Below are positions 34,394 to 44,700 of a stretch of DNA of 64,000 nucleotides, one piece after another. The DNA is from Micromonospora echinaurantiaca. Its GTDB lineage: Bacteria > Actinomycetota > Actinomycetes > Mycobacteriales > Micromonosporaceae. Location: positions 186,001 through 250,000 of the forward strand of contig NZ_LT607750.1 in the NCBI RefSeq assembly GCF_900090235.1, given 5' to 3'. The notes under the pieces were generated by a model. The model ran no database searches. It was not told the DNA's origin and saw only the letters and a program-made list of their open reading frames with translations. The translations under genes were made by a program, and so were the position numbers. The number at the start of each line of letters is the position of its first letter. Within the stretch, counting starts at the first letter, position 1.

Positions 34394-34720
34394 GTGACCT
34401 ACATCATCGCCGAGCCGTGCGTGGATGTGCTCGACAAGGCATGCATCGAGGAGTGCCCGGTCGACTGCATTTACGAGGGCAACCGGATGCTCTACATCCA
34501 CCCCGACGAGTGCGTCGACTGTGGTGCCTGTGAGCCGGTCTGCCCGGTCGAGGCGATCTTCTACGAGGACGACGTCCCGGAGCAGTGGAAGGACTACACC
34601 GCCGCCAACTACGAGTTCTTCGAGGACCTGGGCTCGCCCGGCGGCGCCTCGAAGATCGGCAAGGTGGAGAAGGACGCGACCTTCGTCGCCGCCCAGCCGC
34701 CGCGCGGAGAGGGCCACTGA
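34394..34720 (+). CDS. fdxA: 7Fe ferredoxin (3Fe-4S plus 4Fe-4S)
   Basis: This 108-residue ferredoxin carries low-potential electrons, often to P450s or oxidoreductases. The first cluster ligands lie in [20 protein letters not shown], where the Cys spacing fits a 3Fe-4S cluster, and the second in [16 protein letters not shown], a 4Fe-4S set. The C-terminal region ([12 protein letters not shown]) is typical of FdxA/FdxC. The GTG at 34394 follows GGAGGAG. The stop is overlapped by the next gene. In Mycobacterium fdxC is likewise followed by dapC (Rv1177-Rv1178). Confidence 0.97.
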   Translation: MTYIIAEPCVDVLDKACIEECPVDCIYEGNRMLYIHPDECVDCGACEPVCPVEAIFYEDDVPEQWKDYTAANYEFFEDLGSPGGASKIGKVEKDATFVAAQPPRGEGH

Positions 34721-35823
34721 ACCGGCCCGCGCCGGTCTCGTCGCGGTTGCCCGAGTTCACCTGGGACGCCCTGGACGCCGCGGCCGCACTGGCCGCGGCG
34801 CATCCAGACGGCATGATCAACCTCTCCATGGGTACACCGGTGGATCCGGTCCCCGAGGTGATCCGACGGGCGCTGGCCGACGCGTCGGACGCCCCCGGCT
34901 ACCCGCTGACCGCCGGCACCCCCGCGCTGCGGGACGCGATCGCGGCCTGGGTGGCCCGGGCGTGCGGGGCCGGCGTCGACGGGTTGGGCGTGCTGCCGAC
35001 GATCGGCTCCAAGGAGCTGGTGGCCTGGCTGCCCACCCTGCTCGGGCTCGGCCCCGGCGACGTGGTGGTGATCCCGTCCGTCTGCTACCCGACGTATGAG
35101 GACGGGGCCCGGCTCGCCGGTGCCACCACGGTGCGGACCGACTCGCTGACCGCGGTCGGCCCGACCCCCCGGGTGCGGCTGGTCTGGGTCAACTCCCCCG
35201 GCAACCCGACCGGCCGGGTGCTGCCCGCCGCCCATCTGCGCAAGGTCGTCGACTGGGCCCGCGAGCGCGGTGCGGTGGTCGCCAGCGACGAGTGCTACCT
35301 GCCGCTCGGCTGGTCCGCCGAGCCGGTCTCGGTGCTCTCGCCCGAGGTCTGCGGCGGCTCGTACGACGGCGTGCTGGCGCTGCACTCGCTCTCCAAGCGG
35401 TCCAACCTCGCTGGCTACCGGGCCGGTCTGGTCGCCGGTGACCCGGCGCTGGTGGCCGAGCTGCTCAAGGTCCGCAAGCACGCCGGGATGATCGTGCCGG
35501 CGCCGGTGCAGGCCGCCATGGTGGCCGCGCTAGGCGACGAGCGGCACGCCGACGAGCAGCGGGAGCGCTACCGGGCCCGGCGGGAGCGGCTGCACGCCGC
35601 GTTCACCGCGGCCGGGTTCACCATCGAGCACTCCGAGGCGGGGCTCTACCTCTGGATGACCCGGGGTGAGGACTGCTGGCAGACCGTCGACTGGCTGGCC
35701 CGCCGGGGCATCCTGGTCGCCGCCGGCGCCCTCTACGGCCCGGCCGGCGGGCAGCACGTCCGGGTGGCGCTGACCGAGTCGGACGAGCACGTCGCGGCGG
35801 TCCCCGGCCGGCTCCACGACTGA
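34717..35823 (+). CDS. dapC: Succinyldiaminopimelate transaminase (probable CTG start)
   Basis: DapC converts N-succinyl-2-amino-6-oxopimelate to N-succinyl-diaminopimelate with glutamate and PLP, a step to DAP and lysine. The 368-residue protein has the type I aminotransferase fold. The PLP Lys is in [14 protein letters not shown], the Asp/Tyr cofactor region in [12 protein letters not shown] and the substrate Arg near the end in [12 protein letters not shown]. The start is odd: the frame opens inside fdxA and the only initiation codon with a ribosome site is CTG at 34717 (GGAGAGGG upstream), overlapping the fdxA stop as CTGA. A TTG at 34747 is the alternative. The family assignment is firm. 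Confidence 0.93.
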   Translation: MNRPAPVSSRLPEFTWDALDAAAALAAAHPDGMINLSMGTPVDPVPEVIRRALADASDAPGYPLTAGTPALRDAIAAWVARACGAGVDGLGVLPTIGSKELVAWLPTLLGLGPGDVVVIPSVCYPTYEDGARLAGATTVRTDSLTAVGPTPRVRLVWVNSPGNPTGRVLPAAHLRKVVDWARERGAVVASDECYLPLGWSAEPVSVLSPEVCGGSYDGVLALHSLSKRSNLAGYRAGLVAGDPALVAELLKVRKHAGMIVPAPVQAAMVAALGDERHADEQRERYRARRERLHAAFTAAGFTIEHSEAGLYLWMTRGEDCWQTVDWLARRGILVAAGALYGPAGGQHVRVALTESDEHVAAVPGRLHD

Positions 35824-35920
35824 CCGCGGGGCCGATGGGCTGCCGGATAAGCGATATCCTCGGCGCCGAACCGAGTCGGGGTGTCCTCGACTTGTACCGA
35901 CCGAACCGCCGAGGTGCGTG

Positions 35921-36946
35921 ATGGTGGACAGGCCCGGTGGGCAGTTGCGGGCCGCCGTGGTGGGCACCGGCCTCATCGGCGGGTCGATCCTGCTCCGGCT
36001 GCACGAGTCGGGCGTGCCGGTCACCGGCTGGGACCCGGACGGGGCGACCCGGGTCGAGGGGCGCCGGCACGGGGTGCCGTTCCCCGACGACCTCGGCGAG
36101 GCGGTTCGGGACCGCGACGTGGTGTTCCTCTGCGGGCCGCTGCCGACCCTGCCGGAGACCCTGCTCACCGTCACCAAGTACGCCCCCGACGGCTGCGTCG
36201 TCACCGACGTCGGCAGCACCAAGGGCTCGGTGTCGGCGTTCGCCGTCGAGCACGGGCTGACCGACCGGTTCGTGCCCGGGCACCCGATGGCGGGCACCGA
36301 GCGGTCCGGGTTGACCGCCGCCGTCCCGGCGCTGTTCGAGGGGGCGGCGTGGGTGCTCTGCCCGGCCGCCGAAGGGCTGCCGGCGTTCCGGCTGCTGGTC
36401 GACCTGGTCCTGGACGTCTTCGCCGCCCGGGTGGTGCCGATGACCCCGTCCGGGCACGACTCGGTGGTCGCGCTCTCCTCGCACGTCCCGCACCTGCTGG
36501 CCGGCGGGCTCGCCGGCGCGGTCGCCGGCTCGGCGGTACGCGACGCGGTGCTCGGGCTCGCGGCCGGCAGTTTCCGGGACGGCACCCGGGTGGCCGGTAC
36601 GCCGGCGAAGCGAACCGCCGACATGCTCTTCAACAACCGGGAGCAGGTGGTCCGGCAGCTCGACCAGGTGACCGCCGTGCTCGGCGAGCTGGCCGAGGCG
36701 TTGCGCGGGGACGACATGGACGCCCTGGTCGGGCACTACCGGCGGGCCGGGGAGGTGCGCGCCGCCCTGCTCGACCGTGACCTGCACCCGCACCACCGGG
36801 ACTTCCCGGTCGACGGCGACCGCGCGGCCGAGCTGGCGTACCTGCTGGAGCTGGGCGCGGCGGGCGGCTACCTGACCCGGTGCCGGGTCGACGCCGGATC
36901 GGTGTCGTACACCGGCCACCGCCCCGACGGGCCGGCGGCGTCCTGA
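35921..36946 (+). CDS. tyrA: Prephenate dehydrogenase
   Basis: TyrA oxidises and decarboxylates prephenate to 4-hydroxyphenylpyruvate in tyrosine synthesis. In this 341-residue protein the NAD-binding loop is VVGTGLIGGSILLRL (residues about 11-25); TDVGSTKGSV and PGHPMAGTERSGL are the classic prephenate dehydrogenase motifs, with the catalytic His in GHPMAG. The C-terminal helical dimerisation domain includes SSHVPHLLAGGLA and FRDGTRVAGT. No ACT domain is visible, so feedback control by tyrosine may differ from ACT-containing relatives. GAGGTG precedes the ATG at 35921. Confidence 0.95.
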   Translation: MVDRPGGQLRAAVVGTGLIGGSILLRLHESGVPVTGWDPDGATRVEGRRHGVPFPDDLGEAVRDRDVVFLCGPLPTLPETLLTVTKYAPDGCVVTDVGSTKGSVSAFAVEHGLTDRFVPGHPMAGTERSGLTAAVPALFEGAAWVLCPAAEGLPAFRLLVDLVLDVFAARVVPMTPSGHDSVVALSSHVPHLLAGGLAGAVAGSAVRDAVLGLAAGSFRDGTRVAGTPAKRTADMLFNNREQVVRQLDQVTAVLGELAEALRGDDMDALVGHYRRAGEVRAALLDRDLHPHHRDFPVDGDRAAELAYLLELGAAGGYLTRCRVDAGSVSYTGHRPDGPAAS

Positions 36947-37008
36947 CCCGGTGCCGGCCGTGCCGGGCCGGCGGCCGGGCATCGGGCGCACGGCGGTCGG
37001 GCCGCCGT

Positions 37009-37014
37009 TAGGGT
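37009..37014 (+). promoter_or_regulatory. -10 hexamer TAGGGT before the SIMPL gene
   Basis: TAGGGT lies 6 nt before the ATG at 37021. A GAGGG that could act as a weak ribosome site overlaps this interval, so leaderless expression is likely but not certain. Confidence 0.45.
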
Positions 37015-37020
37015 GAGGGC

Positions 37021-37659
37021 ATGGTGGACGGGCCGGTGGTGGCGGTGCGTGGCGAGGCGTACCGGGAGGTGCCGCCGGAGATCGCCCGGTTCTCGGTGAC
37101 CGCGCGGGCTCGCGACCGCGACCGCGAGGCCACCCTGGCCCGGCTGGCCGAGCGGGCCGCCGCGGTCCGGGTGCTGCTCGACGGGTACGGCCCGACGATC
37201 GAGCGCCGCGAGACCGGTGAGCTGCGGGTCCGGCCGGAGACCCGGCGGGCCACCGAGCGGGTGGTGGCCTGGCACGGCAGCGTGACCACCGCCGTGACGG
37301 TCAGCGACTTCACCGCGCTGGGTGAGCTGATGCTCCGCCTCGCCGACCAGGATCAGGTCGAGGTGGCGGGGCCCTGGTGGTCGCTGCGTCCGGACAGCCC
37401 GGTGCACCGGGAGGCGCGGCACGCCGCGATCGCCGACGCGCTGCTGCGCGCCCGCGAGTACGCCGAGGCGCTCGGTGCCCGGGTGACCGCCCTGATCGAG
37501 CTGGCCGACGCCGCTGCCACCGAGCAGCCGATGTTCGCCCGGGCCGCGTACGGCCAGGCCGCCGGTGGGCCGCCGGAGCTGGAGCTCGACCCGCAGCCGC
37601 AGCCCGTCCAGGCGACCGTGCAGGCGCGGTTCGCGATCAGCGAGCCGGTCCTGGGCTGA
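37021..37659 (+). CDS. SIMPL domain (DUF541) protein
   Basis: This 212-residue protein has the SIMPL fold, usually periplasmic or surface-attached in other bacteria and associated with signalling or oxidative stress, but here without a signal peptide. It starts VVAVRGEAYREVPPEIARFSV, the family opening, with LARLAERAAAVRVLLDGYG and AITAVTVSDF-like strands (TTAVTVSDFTAL), and ends VQARFAISEPVLG. The function of single-domain cytosolic SIMPL proteins is unknown. Its TGA overlaps the ATG of the kinase gene (TGATG), so the two are translationally coupled. Confidence 0.88.
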   Translation: MVDGPVVAVRGEAYREVPPEIARFSVTARARDRDREATLARLAERAAAVRVLLDGYGPTIERRETGELRVRPETRRATERVVAWHGSVTTAVTVSDFTALGELMLRLADQDQVEVAGPWWSLRPDSPVHREARHAAIADALLRAREYAEALGARVTALIELADAAATEQPMFARAAYGQAAGGPPELELDPQPQPVQATVQARFAISEPVLG

Positions 37660-38306
37660 TGCCGGCGGCCCGGGTCCTCCCCGTCGACGAGCTGGTGGCG
37701 CGAGCGCGCGCCCTGGCCGAGGCCGGTCCACGGCAGCTGCTCGGCATCGCCGGCGCGCCCGGCGCGGGCAAGTCGACGCTGGCCGAGCGGGTCGTCGCGG
37801 CGGTCGGCCCGACCGCCCGGCTGGTGCCGATGGACGGCTTTCACCTCGCCCAGTCCGAGCTGCAGCGGCTGGGCCGGGCCGACCGCAAGGGCGCGGTGGA
37901 CACCTTCGACGCGAACGGCTACGTCTCGCTGCTGCGCCGGTTGCGCCGGCTGGAACCGACCTCGGTGTGGGCGCCGGCGTTCCGCCGCGACCTGGAGGAG
38001 CCGATCGCCGGTGCGATCGAGGTGCCGCCGGAGGTCCGGCTGGTGGTGACCGAGGGCAACTACCTGCTGCTGCCCGACTTCCCGTGGGAGGAGGTGCGGA
38101 CGCTGCTGCACGAGGCCTGGTTCCTCGACCTGGACGTCGAGCTGCGGCTGCGCCGGCTGACCGCCCGGCACGTGGCGTACGGGCGGTCGCCGGAGCAGGC
38201 CCGGGCCTGGGCGATGGGCAGCGACGAGGCGAACGCCACCCTGGTGGTCGGTACCGCCGACCGGGCCGACCTGGTGGTCCGGCTAGCCGAACCCCCGCCG
38301 GGGTGA
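37659..38306 (+). CDS. P-loop nucleoside/nucleotide kinase-family protein
   Basis: This 215-residue kinase is of the phosphoribulokinase/uridine kinase/pantothenate kinase superfamily. The P-loop is GIAGAPGAGKSTLAERV, the substrate-Asp loop is VPMDGFHLAQSEL, and the C-terminal lid region is RLRRLTARHVAYGRSPEQA. Similar actinobacterial proteins are called nucleoside/nucleotide kinase family or fructose-operon-like kinases, and the substrate is not defined. It is coupled with the SIMPL gene and its last 24 nt overlap the convergent membrane protein gene. Confidence 0.9.
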   Translation: MPAARVLPVDELVARARALAEAGPRQLLGIAGAPGAGKSTLAERVVAAVGPTARLVPMDGFHLAQSELQRLGRADRKGAVDTFDANGYVSLLRRLRRLEPTSVWAPAFRRDLEEPIAGAIEVPPEVRLVVTEGNYLLLPDFPWEEVRTLLHEAWFLDLDVELRLRRLTARHVAYGRSPEQARAWAMGSDEANATLVVGTADRADLVVRLAEPPPG

Positions 38307-40928
38307 CGGCACCGCCTGTCGCAGCAGCCAGGCCACCCGGGACCGCTCCCGGTGGAACTCGGACGACTCCGGGTAGCCGCTGTGGTTGCGGATCGGCGGG
38401 TCGGCCACCTCGCCGGCGCTGGGGTGCAGCGCCTCCGGGTCGCGGACGGCCACGTCGCGTTCCCCGGCGGTGACCGGCCAGCCGAGCGGGTCGGTGTTCC
38501 GCCAGAAGTTCGTCCAGCCGGTGCCCCCGCCCGGCCGGCGCAGCGCCTCGGCCAGCGCCGGCAAGCGGTCCGGCCCGAAGTATGCCGGGAAGACCCGCCC
38601 GTAGAGGCGGGTGAGCTGGCAGCCGTAGGAGAAGAACCAGATTCGGCGCCGCCACCGGGCCGGCAGCTGGAGGATCACCGCGGCGCAGAGCACGGTGCCC
38701 TGGCTGTGTCCGGAGAGGATGATCCCGTCCATCCGGCGATGGTCGTTCGGGGCCAGCGCCAGCAGCCCGGCGGTGCGGGTCTGCAGTTCCGGCACGGCCC
38801 GCTCGGCGTAGCTCGGCGGGGCCAGCGGGTGCGCGGCCCGGGGCCAGAAGGTGCCCACGTCCCAAACCACGCCGATCGTGCGGCGCACCGTGTCGTTGCG
38901 GTAGACCAGCAGGCCGACGGTGGCGACCAGCGCCGGCAGCCAGCCGAGCAACGCGTCGCCCGCGTCGGCGACCGCCCGGACCACCGCCGCGCCGCCGGTC
39001 GCGGTGACCGGGTGCGGCGGGGACTGGGTGAGCACGGCGGCGCAGCCGAGCGTGACCAGCACCGCGGCGGCGACGGCGTACCCGCCGACCAGCCGCAGGC
39101 CGTGCTCGCCGACGAGGCGGTGCAGCGCCCGGAAGGTGCTGACGTCCCGACCGCGTCGCAGGTCGTGGCCGGAGAGCGCGTGCCCGGGCGGCACCAGCGC
39201 GGCGTACTCCTGGCGGCGCAGCCGGTGGAAGCGCAGGCCGGCCACGGCCACCGTGCCGGCGAGCGCCAGCAGCGCGACGGCGAAGGCGAGCCCGGCCCAC
39301 ATCACCGGCACCGGCGGCACCACGGTGGGCGGGCCGCCGGACGGGGCCGTGTCGAGCCGGTCGGTGACCCAGTAGAGCAGCCCGCCGCTGTAGGAGATGC
39401 AGAGCACCCAGCCGAAGCCGGCGATCACCGCCGGTCCGCGGCCGCCCCAGGCCAGATCGGTGTGCGCCGCCAGCGGCTGGATGTCGACGGCGGACCGGGT
39501 CCGGGGGAGCAGCAGGCCGGTGCCGGCCAGGACGATCGCCACCAGGGCGACCAGCCAGATCTCCAGCTGCCGCGGGGCGGCCGGCAGCCCGGGTAGCCAG
39601 CCGGAGATCCACCCGACGCCGAGGGGGAGCAGCAGGCCGGCGGCGAGCGGCGCCGCCAGGGCCCGCCGGCCGGACCGGGACACCGCGCCGATGGCGATCA
39701 GCAGCAGCAGTTGGCCGGTGCCCAGCCAGGCGATGACCCAGTCGAAGCCCGGCAGCGACCGGTCGGCCGCGCAGCCAGGCCCGGCCGGGTCCCGGGCGCA
39801 GCCGGCCGGCGGGCGCAGCGCGGCCAGCGGGGTGCCGGCGGGGCCGTCCGGCAGCAGCAGGAGCAGCACGGTGCCGGCCAGTCCGAGCCCGGTGAGCACG
39901 ATCAGGCCACCGCTCAACCGGCCCAGCGGGGTGTGCCCCGCGCGCCGGGTCAGCCACGGCCGGCCCAGCACGACCACGGTGCAGAGCAGCACCGTGGCGA
40001 GGCAGGCGACCGTCGTCCAGGCGACCACGGCCCGCGGCCCGCGGGGCGGATCCATGGCGAGCACCGCACCGAGCGGCACGGCGGCCGCGACGGTGGCGCC
40101 GGTGCACAGGTGCAGCAGGCCGGCGCGGCGCAGCTGCCCCTCCCCGGACCAGAAGGTCGGGTCCTGCAGCGGGTTCACCGGCCGGGTCGAGGGCGGCTCC
40201 GGCGGGGGCGGCGCCGTCTCCGGCTGCGCGACGGTGGGCGGGACACCGGGCGGTCCGTCCGCCGGGGCCTCGGCCGGTGCCCGGCCGGTCACCGGGGCGG
40301 TCGGCGCCGCCGGCATCTCCGCCTCGTACTGGTAGGTCCGCCAGGCCACCAGGCCGAGCACGGTGAGCAGGCCGAGCGGGACGACCAGGCCGACGGCGAG
40401 CGACCGGGCGCCCTCGCGCCACCAGCCGTGGGCGAGGAACTCCCAGGGGCCGGGGGCCCGGGCCAGGCACTCCCGGTCGACGCACTGCCAGCCGATCAGG
40501 TCGACGCCCACGCCGGACAGGGTGAGCATCAGGGTGCCGGTCATGCTCAGGCAGAACAGTCGGATCAGCCAGGCGGTGAGGCCGGCCCGGCTGCGCCAGC
40601 GTTCGGTGTCCGGCTCGGCCGGGATCTCCGGCCGGGCGTGCAGCGCGACGTTGGCCAGGGTGAACGGAAGCAGCAGCGTCCACAGGGCCCGCTCGACGTC
40701 GCGTGCGGTCCGCGCGCCGGAGGTCAACTGCCCCCAGCTGTACGCCTCGACGACGACCGGGTCGTCCGGGCCGGTGGCCGTCGAGCGGTAGAAACCGGTG
40801 ACCGGGCCACCGGCGACCAGCCACGGCCGGGGCGGTTCGGCGCCCGCTTCGCCGCGCAGGCCGAGCGTCTGGTGCGGTGGGGTGTTGGACACCCCGTGCA
40901 CGCGCAGTTCGAGGACGCGACCGACCAT
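38283..40928 (-). CDS. Large polytopic membrane protein with alpha/beta-hydrolase-like ends
   Basis: The 881-residue protein opens with RVLELRVHGVSNTPP, a pattern like the first strand of an alpha/beta hydrolase, then carries about 12-13 hydrophobic helices across residues 75-680, and ends with IILSGHSQGTVLCAAVILQL (nucleophile elbow GHSQG near residue 740) and LTRLYGRVFPAYFG. So the lipase-like core seems split by a membrane domain. A Pro-rich loop lies near residues 205-255. It may hydrolyse a lipid or ester, but no substrate is known and I do not recognise the family. ATG at 40928 has GGGAGGCGGGG upstream. It is tail-to-tail with the kinase gene. Confidence 0.78.
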   Translation of the reverse strand: MVGRVLELRVHGVSNTPPHQTLGLRGEAGAEPPRPWLVAGGPVTGFYRSTATGPDDPVVVEAYSWGQLTSGARTARDVERALWTLLLPFTLANVALHARPEIPAEPDTERWRSRAGLTAWLIRLFCLSMTGTLMLTLSGVGVDLIGWQCVDRECLARAPGPWEFLAHGWWREGARSLAVGLVVPLGLLTVLGLVAWRTYQYEAEMPAAPTAPVTGRAPAEAPADGPPGVPPTVAQPETAPPPPEPPSTRPVNPLQDPTFWSGEGQLRRAGLLHLCTGATVAAAVPLGAVLAMDPPRGPRAVVAWTTVACLATVLLCTVVVLGRPWLTRRAGHTPLGRLSGGLIVLTGLGLAGTVLLLLLPDGPAGTPLAALRPPAGCARDPAGPGCAADRSLPGFDWVIAWLGTGQLLLLIAIGAVSRSGRRALAAPLAAGLLLPLGVGWISGWLPGLPAAPRQLEIWLVALVAIVLAGTGLLLPRTRSAVDIQPLAAHTDLAWGGRGPAVIAGFGWVLCISYSGGLLYWVTDRLDTAPSGGPPTVVPPVPVMWAGLAFAVALLALAGTVAVAGLRFHRLRRQEYAALVPPGHALSGHDLRRGRDVSTFRALHRLVGEHGLRLVGGYAVAAAVLVTLGCAAVLTQSPPHPVTATGGAAVVRAVADAGDALLGWLPALVATVGLLVYRNDTVRRTIGVVWDVGTFWPRAAHPLAPPSYAERAVPELQTRTAGLLALAPNDHRRMDGIILSGHSQGTVLCAAVILQLPARWRRRIWFFSYGCQLTRLYGRVFPAYFGPDRLPALAEALRRPGGGTGWTNFWRNTDPLGWPVTAGERDVAVRDPEALHPSAGEVADPPIRNHSGYPESSEFHRERSRVAWLLRQAVPSPRRGFG

Positions 40929-41030
40929 CCCCGCCTCCCGGGTGACGACGTCACCACCCACAGTGCCTGGTCCGGCGCTGTTCCGCCATCCGCAGAGGAG
41001 CTGTTTGTGCAGGTCGGGGCCTTGATCGGG

Positions 41031-41588
41031 TCAGTCGAGCTGGCGTACCGGGCGGGCTGGGTTACCGACCGCGACGACGTTGGGCGGGAGGTCCCGGGTC
41101 ACCACGGCGCCCGCGCCGACCACCGTGTTCTCCCCGACGGTGACCCCGGCGAGGACGATCGCGCCGCCGCCGAGCCAGACGTTGTCGGCGATGGTGATCG
41201 GCTTGGCCGCCTCCCACTTCGCTCGGCGGGGCTCCGGCTCCACCGGGTGCGTCGGGGTGAGCAGCTGCACGTTCGGTCCGACCTGGACGTCGGCGCCCAC
41301 GGTGATCGGCGCGACGTCGAGGAAGACCGCGTGGTAATTGACGAAGGTGCGCGGCCCGAGCCGGATCTGCCAGCCGTAGTCGCAGTAGAACGGTGGTCGG
41401 ACCCAGGCGTCCTCGCCCACTTCGCCGAGGAGTTCGCGCAGGACGGCGAGGCGGAGTTCGGGGTCGGCGGCGGGACTGGTGTTGAAGCGCTCCATCAGCC
41501 GGGCGGCGCGGTCGAGGTCGGCGTTGATGGTCGGGTCGTCGGCGATGTACGGCTCGCCGGCGAGCATGCGTTCCCTCATGGACGTCAC
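41031..41588 (-). CDS. Sugar O-acetyltransferase (maltose/galactoside acetyltransferase type)
   Basis: This 185-residue enzyme has a left-handed beta-helix and acetylates sugars using acetyl-CoA. The family opening MRERMLAGEPYIADDP is followed by a helical domain, then the hexapeptide repeats (TFVNYHAVFLDVAPITVG, LLTPTHPVEPEPRR, TIADNVWLGGGAIVLAGV, VVGAGAVVTRDLPPNVV). The catalytic His is in PTHPVEPEPR. Starts possible are GTG at 41588 and ATG at 41579; neither has a good ribosome site. It probably detoxifies or modifies a non-metabolised sugar. It is divergent from the subtilisin gene, with a palindrome between. Confidence 0.93.
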   Translation of the reverse strand: MTSMRERMLAGEPYIADDPTINADLDRAARLMERFNTSPAADPELRLAVLRELLGEVGEDAWVRPPFYCDYGWQIRLGPRTFVNYHAVFLDVAPITVGADVQVGPNVQLLTPTHPVEPEPRRAKWEAAKPITIADNVWLGGGAIVLAGVTVGENTVVGAGAVVTRDLPPNVVAVGNPARPVRQLD

Positions 41589-41654
41589 CCGCCGATCATG
41601 CCCGCCCGGCCGGTCGACGGGTTGGCAACTCCGTCATCTTTCCGTCTTCATTAT

Positions 41655-41669
41655 GCATACCCGGTATGT
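41655..41669. promoter_or_regulatory. Palindrome GCATACCCGGTATGT in the acetyltransferase/subtilisin gap
   Basis: CATACC-C-GGTATG is a perfect 6-bp inverted repeat with one central base, in the only AT-rich stretch of the divergent gap. Exactly the same 15 nt occur at 47547-47561 in another divergent gap. A transcription factor site is the likely meaning. Confidence 0.65.
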
Positions 41670-41727
41670 AATTCTGACGGTTGTCAATGTTTCCCTCAAT
41701 CGATGAACGCTTCACGAGGAGGATCCG

Positions 41728-44700
41728 TTGCACCGAATCAGAAAACTGGCCGGTCTCGGCCTCGCGCTCGGTCTGGTGCTGGGCACCCCGGGGCTGGCCG
41801 TGGCCCAGGCGCCGGCCGCCCCGACCACCGCCGGGCCGGACGCCACCGCCCGGCCGGACACGCCGAACGCCGGGCGGTCCGCCACCGTCACCCTGCTCAC
41901 CGGCGACCGGGTCACCGTCACCGCGACCGGCTCCGCCAGCGTGCGGCCGGGTCCGGGGCGGGACGGCGTCCGCTTCCTGACCCGCCGGGAGCGGGGTCAC
42001 CTCTCCGTCGTGCCGCACGACGCCCTGCCGCTGATCCGGGCCGGCCGGGTCGACCGGCGGCTCTTCGACGTCACCGAACTGGTCGCGGCCGGCTACGACG
42101 ACGCCCGGCGGGCCGACCTGCCGGTGCTGATCGCCGGGGGCGCGGGGAACGCCCGGCGGGCCGCCGCGCCCGCGGGTGTGACGGTCACCCGTGACCTGCC
42201 CGCCATCGGCGGGGTGGCCGCCCGGGCGGCCAAGCAGCGCACCGGGGAACTCTGGGCGGCGCTCACCGCCGCCGGTGCCCGGGTCGACACGGCGGGGGGT
42301 GTCGACCGGGTCTGGCTGGACGGCCGGCGGCGGATCACCCTGGAGCACAGCGTTCCGCAGATCGGCGCACCGGCCGCGCACCAGGCCGGCTTCACCGGCC
42401 GGGGCGTACGGGTCGCGGTGCTGGACACCGGCGTCGACGCCGGGCACCCGGACCTGGCCGGCCGGGTGGCCGAGGCGCGCAACTTCACCGAGGAGGCGGA
42501 GCCGGGTGACGTGATCGGGCACGGCACCCACGTCGCCTCGATCATCGCCGGTGGTGGCGCCGCCTCGGGCGGGCGCTACCGGGGCGTGGCGCCGGACGCG
42601 ACGCTGCTCTCCGGCAAGGTCTGCGAGACGGACTGGTGCACCGACTCGGCGATCCTGGCCGGCATGCAGTGGGCCGCCGTCGAGCAGCGGGCAGACGTGA
42701 TCAACATGAGCCTCACCGGCGGCGACACCCCGGAGGTCGACCCGCTGGAGGCGGCGGTGCAGGCGCTGACCGCGCAGACCGGCGCGCTCTTCGTGGTCTC
42801 CGCCGGCAACGACGGCGGCTTCGCCCCGGTCGGCTCGCCGGGCACCGCCGACGCCGCGCTCGCCGTCGGCGCGGTCGACCGGGAGGACGTGCTCGCCTCC
42901 TTCTCCAGCCGCGGCCCCCGGGTCGGCGACGACGCCCTCAAGCCGGACCTCACCGCGCCGGGCGTGGAGATCGTCGCCGCCCGCGCCGCGGACGGCGTGA
43001 TCGGCGACCCGGTGGGGGAGGGGTACGTCTCGCTCTCCGGCACCTCGATGGCCGCCCCGCACGTCGCCGGCGCGGCGGCGCTGCTCGCCCAACGGCACGG
43101 CGACTGGACCGCCGGCCAGCTCAAGGCGACCCTGATGGCCGCGGCGAAGCCGCACCCCGAGCAGACCGCGTACGAGCAGGGCGCCGGCCGGGTCGACGTG
43201 GCGCGGGCGATCGACCAGCGGGTGACCAGCGAGCCGGCGAGCGTCTCGTTCGGTCGGGCGCCCTGGCCGCACGCCGACGACGCCCCGATCACCCGGGAGG
43301 TGACCTGGCGGAACACCGGACCGAGCGAGCTCACCCTCGACCTCACCGTCGAGGCCACCGGCCCGGCGGGCGCACCGGCGCCGGCCGGCATGTTCACCCT
43401 GAGCGCGAACCAGGTCACCGTGCCGGCCGGCGGTACGGTCACCGCGACGGTCACCGCCGACACCCGGCCCGACGGCCCGGACGGCCACTACACCGGCCGG
43501 GTCGTCGCCCGCTCCGGCGACACCGTCGCGATCACCCCGCTGGCGGTGAACCGGGAGGTGGAGAGCTACACGCTCACCGTCCGGCATCTGGGGCGGGACG
43601 GCGCGCCGACCGGCGAGCACAGCAGCACCCTGGCCGGACTGGACGGCTTCGTCGTCCACGACCTGTACGACCCGGACGGCACCGCCGAACTGCGGGTGCC
43701 CAAGGGGCGGTACGGCCTGTCCAGCTACCTGTTCACCGTGGACGGCGACCAGGTGACCGACTCCGCTATCCTGGCCCGGCCCGAGCTGCTGCTCGACCGG
43801 GACACCACGATCACCGTCGACCTGCGGCGGGCGAAGCCGGTCCGCACCACCGTGCCCCGGCGGGACGCCACCCCGGTGCTGGTCGACGTCGGCGCGAACT
43901 TCACCGCCACCGACGGCAGCTCCTACAGCTTCGGCCTGCTGGGCTTCGACTTCACCGGGATGGCCAGCGGACAGGTCGGCCCGGCCGGCTCGGCCGAACG
44001 CTTCGTCGGCACGGTGACCAGCCAGTGGGCCGACCGCGAGGCGGTCAGCAGCCCGTACCTCTACGCCCTGGCCGAGGGGTTCCCCGGCCGGATGCCGACC
44101 GGCTTCGACCGGCACTACCGGGCGCGCGACCTGGCCACGGTCACCCAGCGGTTCCGGGGCGGCTACGCCGGGCTGGCCGCCGAACGGATGGTCTACGCGC
44201 AGCTGGAGCCGGACGTCGGCGGCTGGGCGGCGGTGCTGCCGACGGCGGTGCCGGGGCAGCGGGTCGAGCACTACAACACCCGAGGCGTGCGCTGGTCGTC
44301 GGAGCTGCTTTTCGGGGTGCGGACCGACGACGGCTGGCTCGAACCCCGGGCCGCGCTGGGGTCCGAGGCGCGGGCCTACCGGCCGGGCCGGCACCTGCGG
44401 GAGAGCTGGAACTCCGCGCCGTACGGGCCGTCCTTCCCGGCGCCGCGCTGGCCCGGGCAGGGGGTCACCCGGCAGGGTGACGTGATCGTGCTGGACGTGC
44501 CGCTGCACAGCGACGCCGAGGGGCACGCCGGCGGTTCGGCCGCCGACACCGCCCGGACCGCCCTGTACCGCGACGGGGTGCTGGTCGGGGAGAACGCCGA
44601 GCCGGGCTACGGCGAGTTCGAGGTGCCGCCGGGCGCCGCCGACTACCGGCTGGAGACGCTGTCCCGGCGCGGCTTCACCGACCTCAGCACCGAGGTGGCC

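Noticed and set aside
36868..40824. Minus-strand frame of over 1300 codons overlapping tyrA, SIMPL, kinase and the membrane protein
   Set aside because: Frame-shifted shadow; the translated text is repetitive Arg/Pro-rich, and it spans several real genes on both strands.
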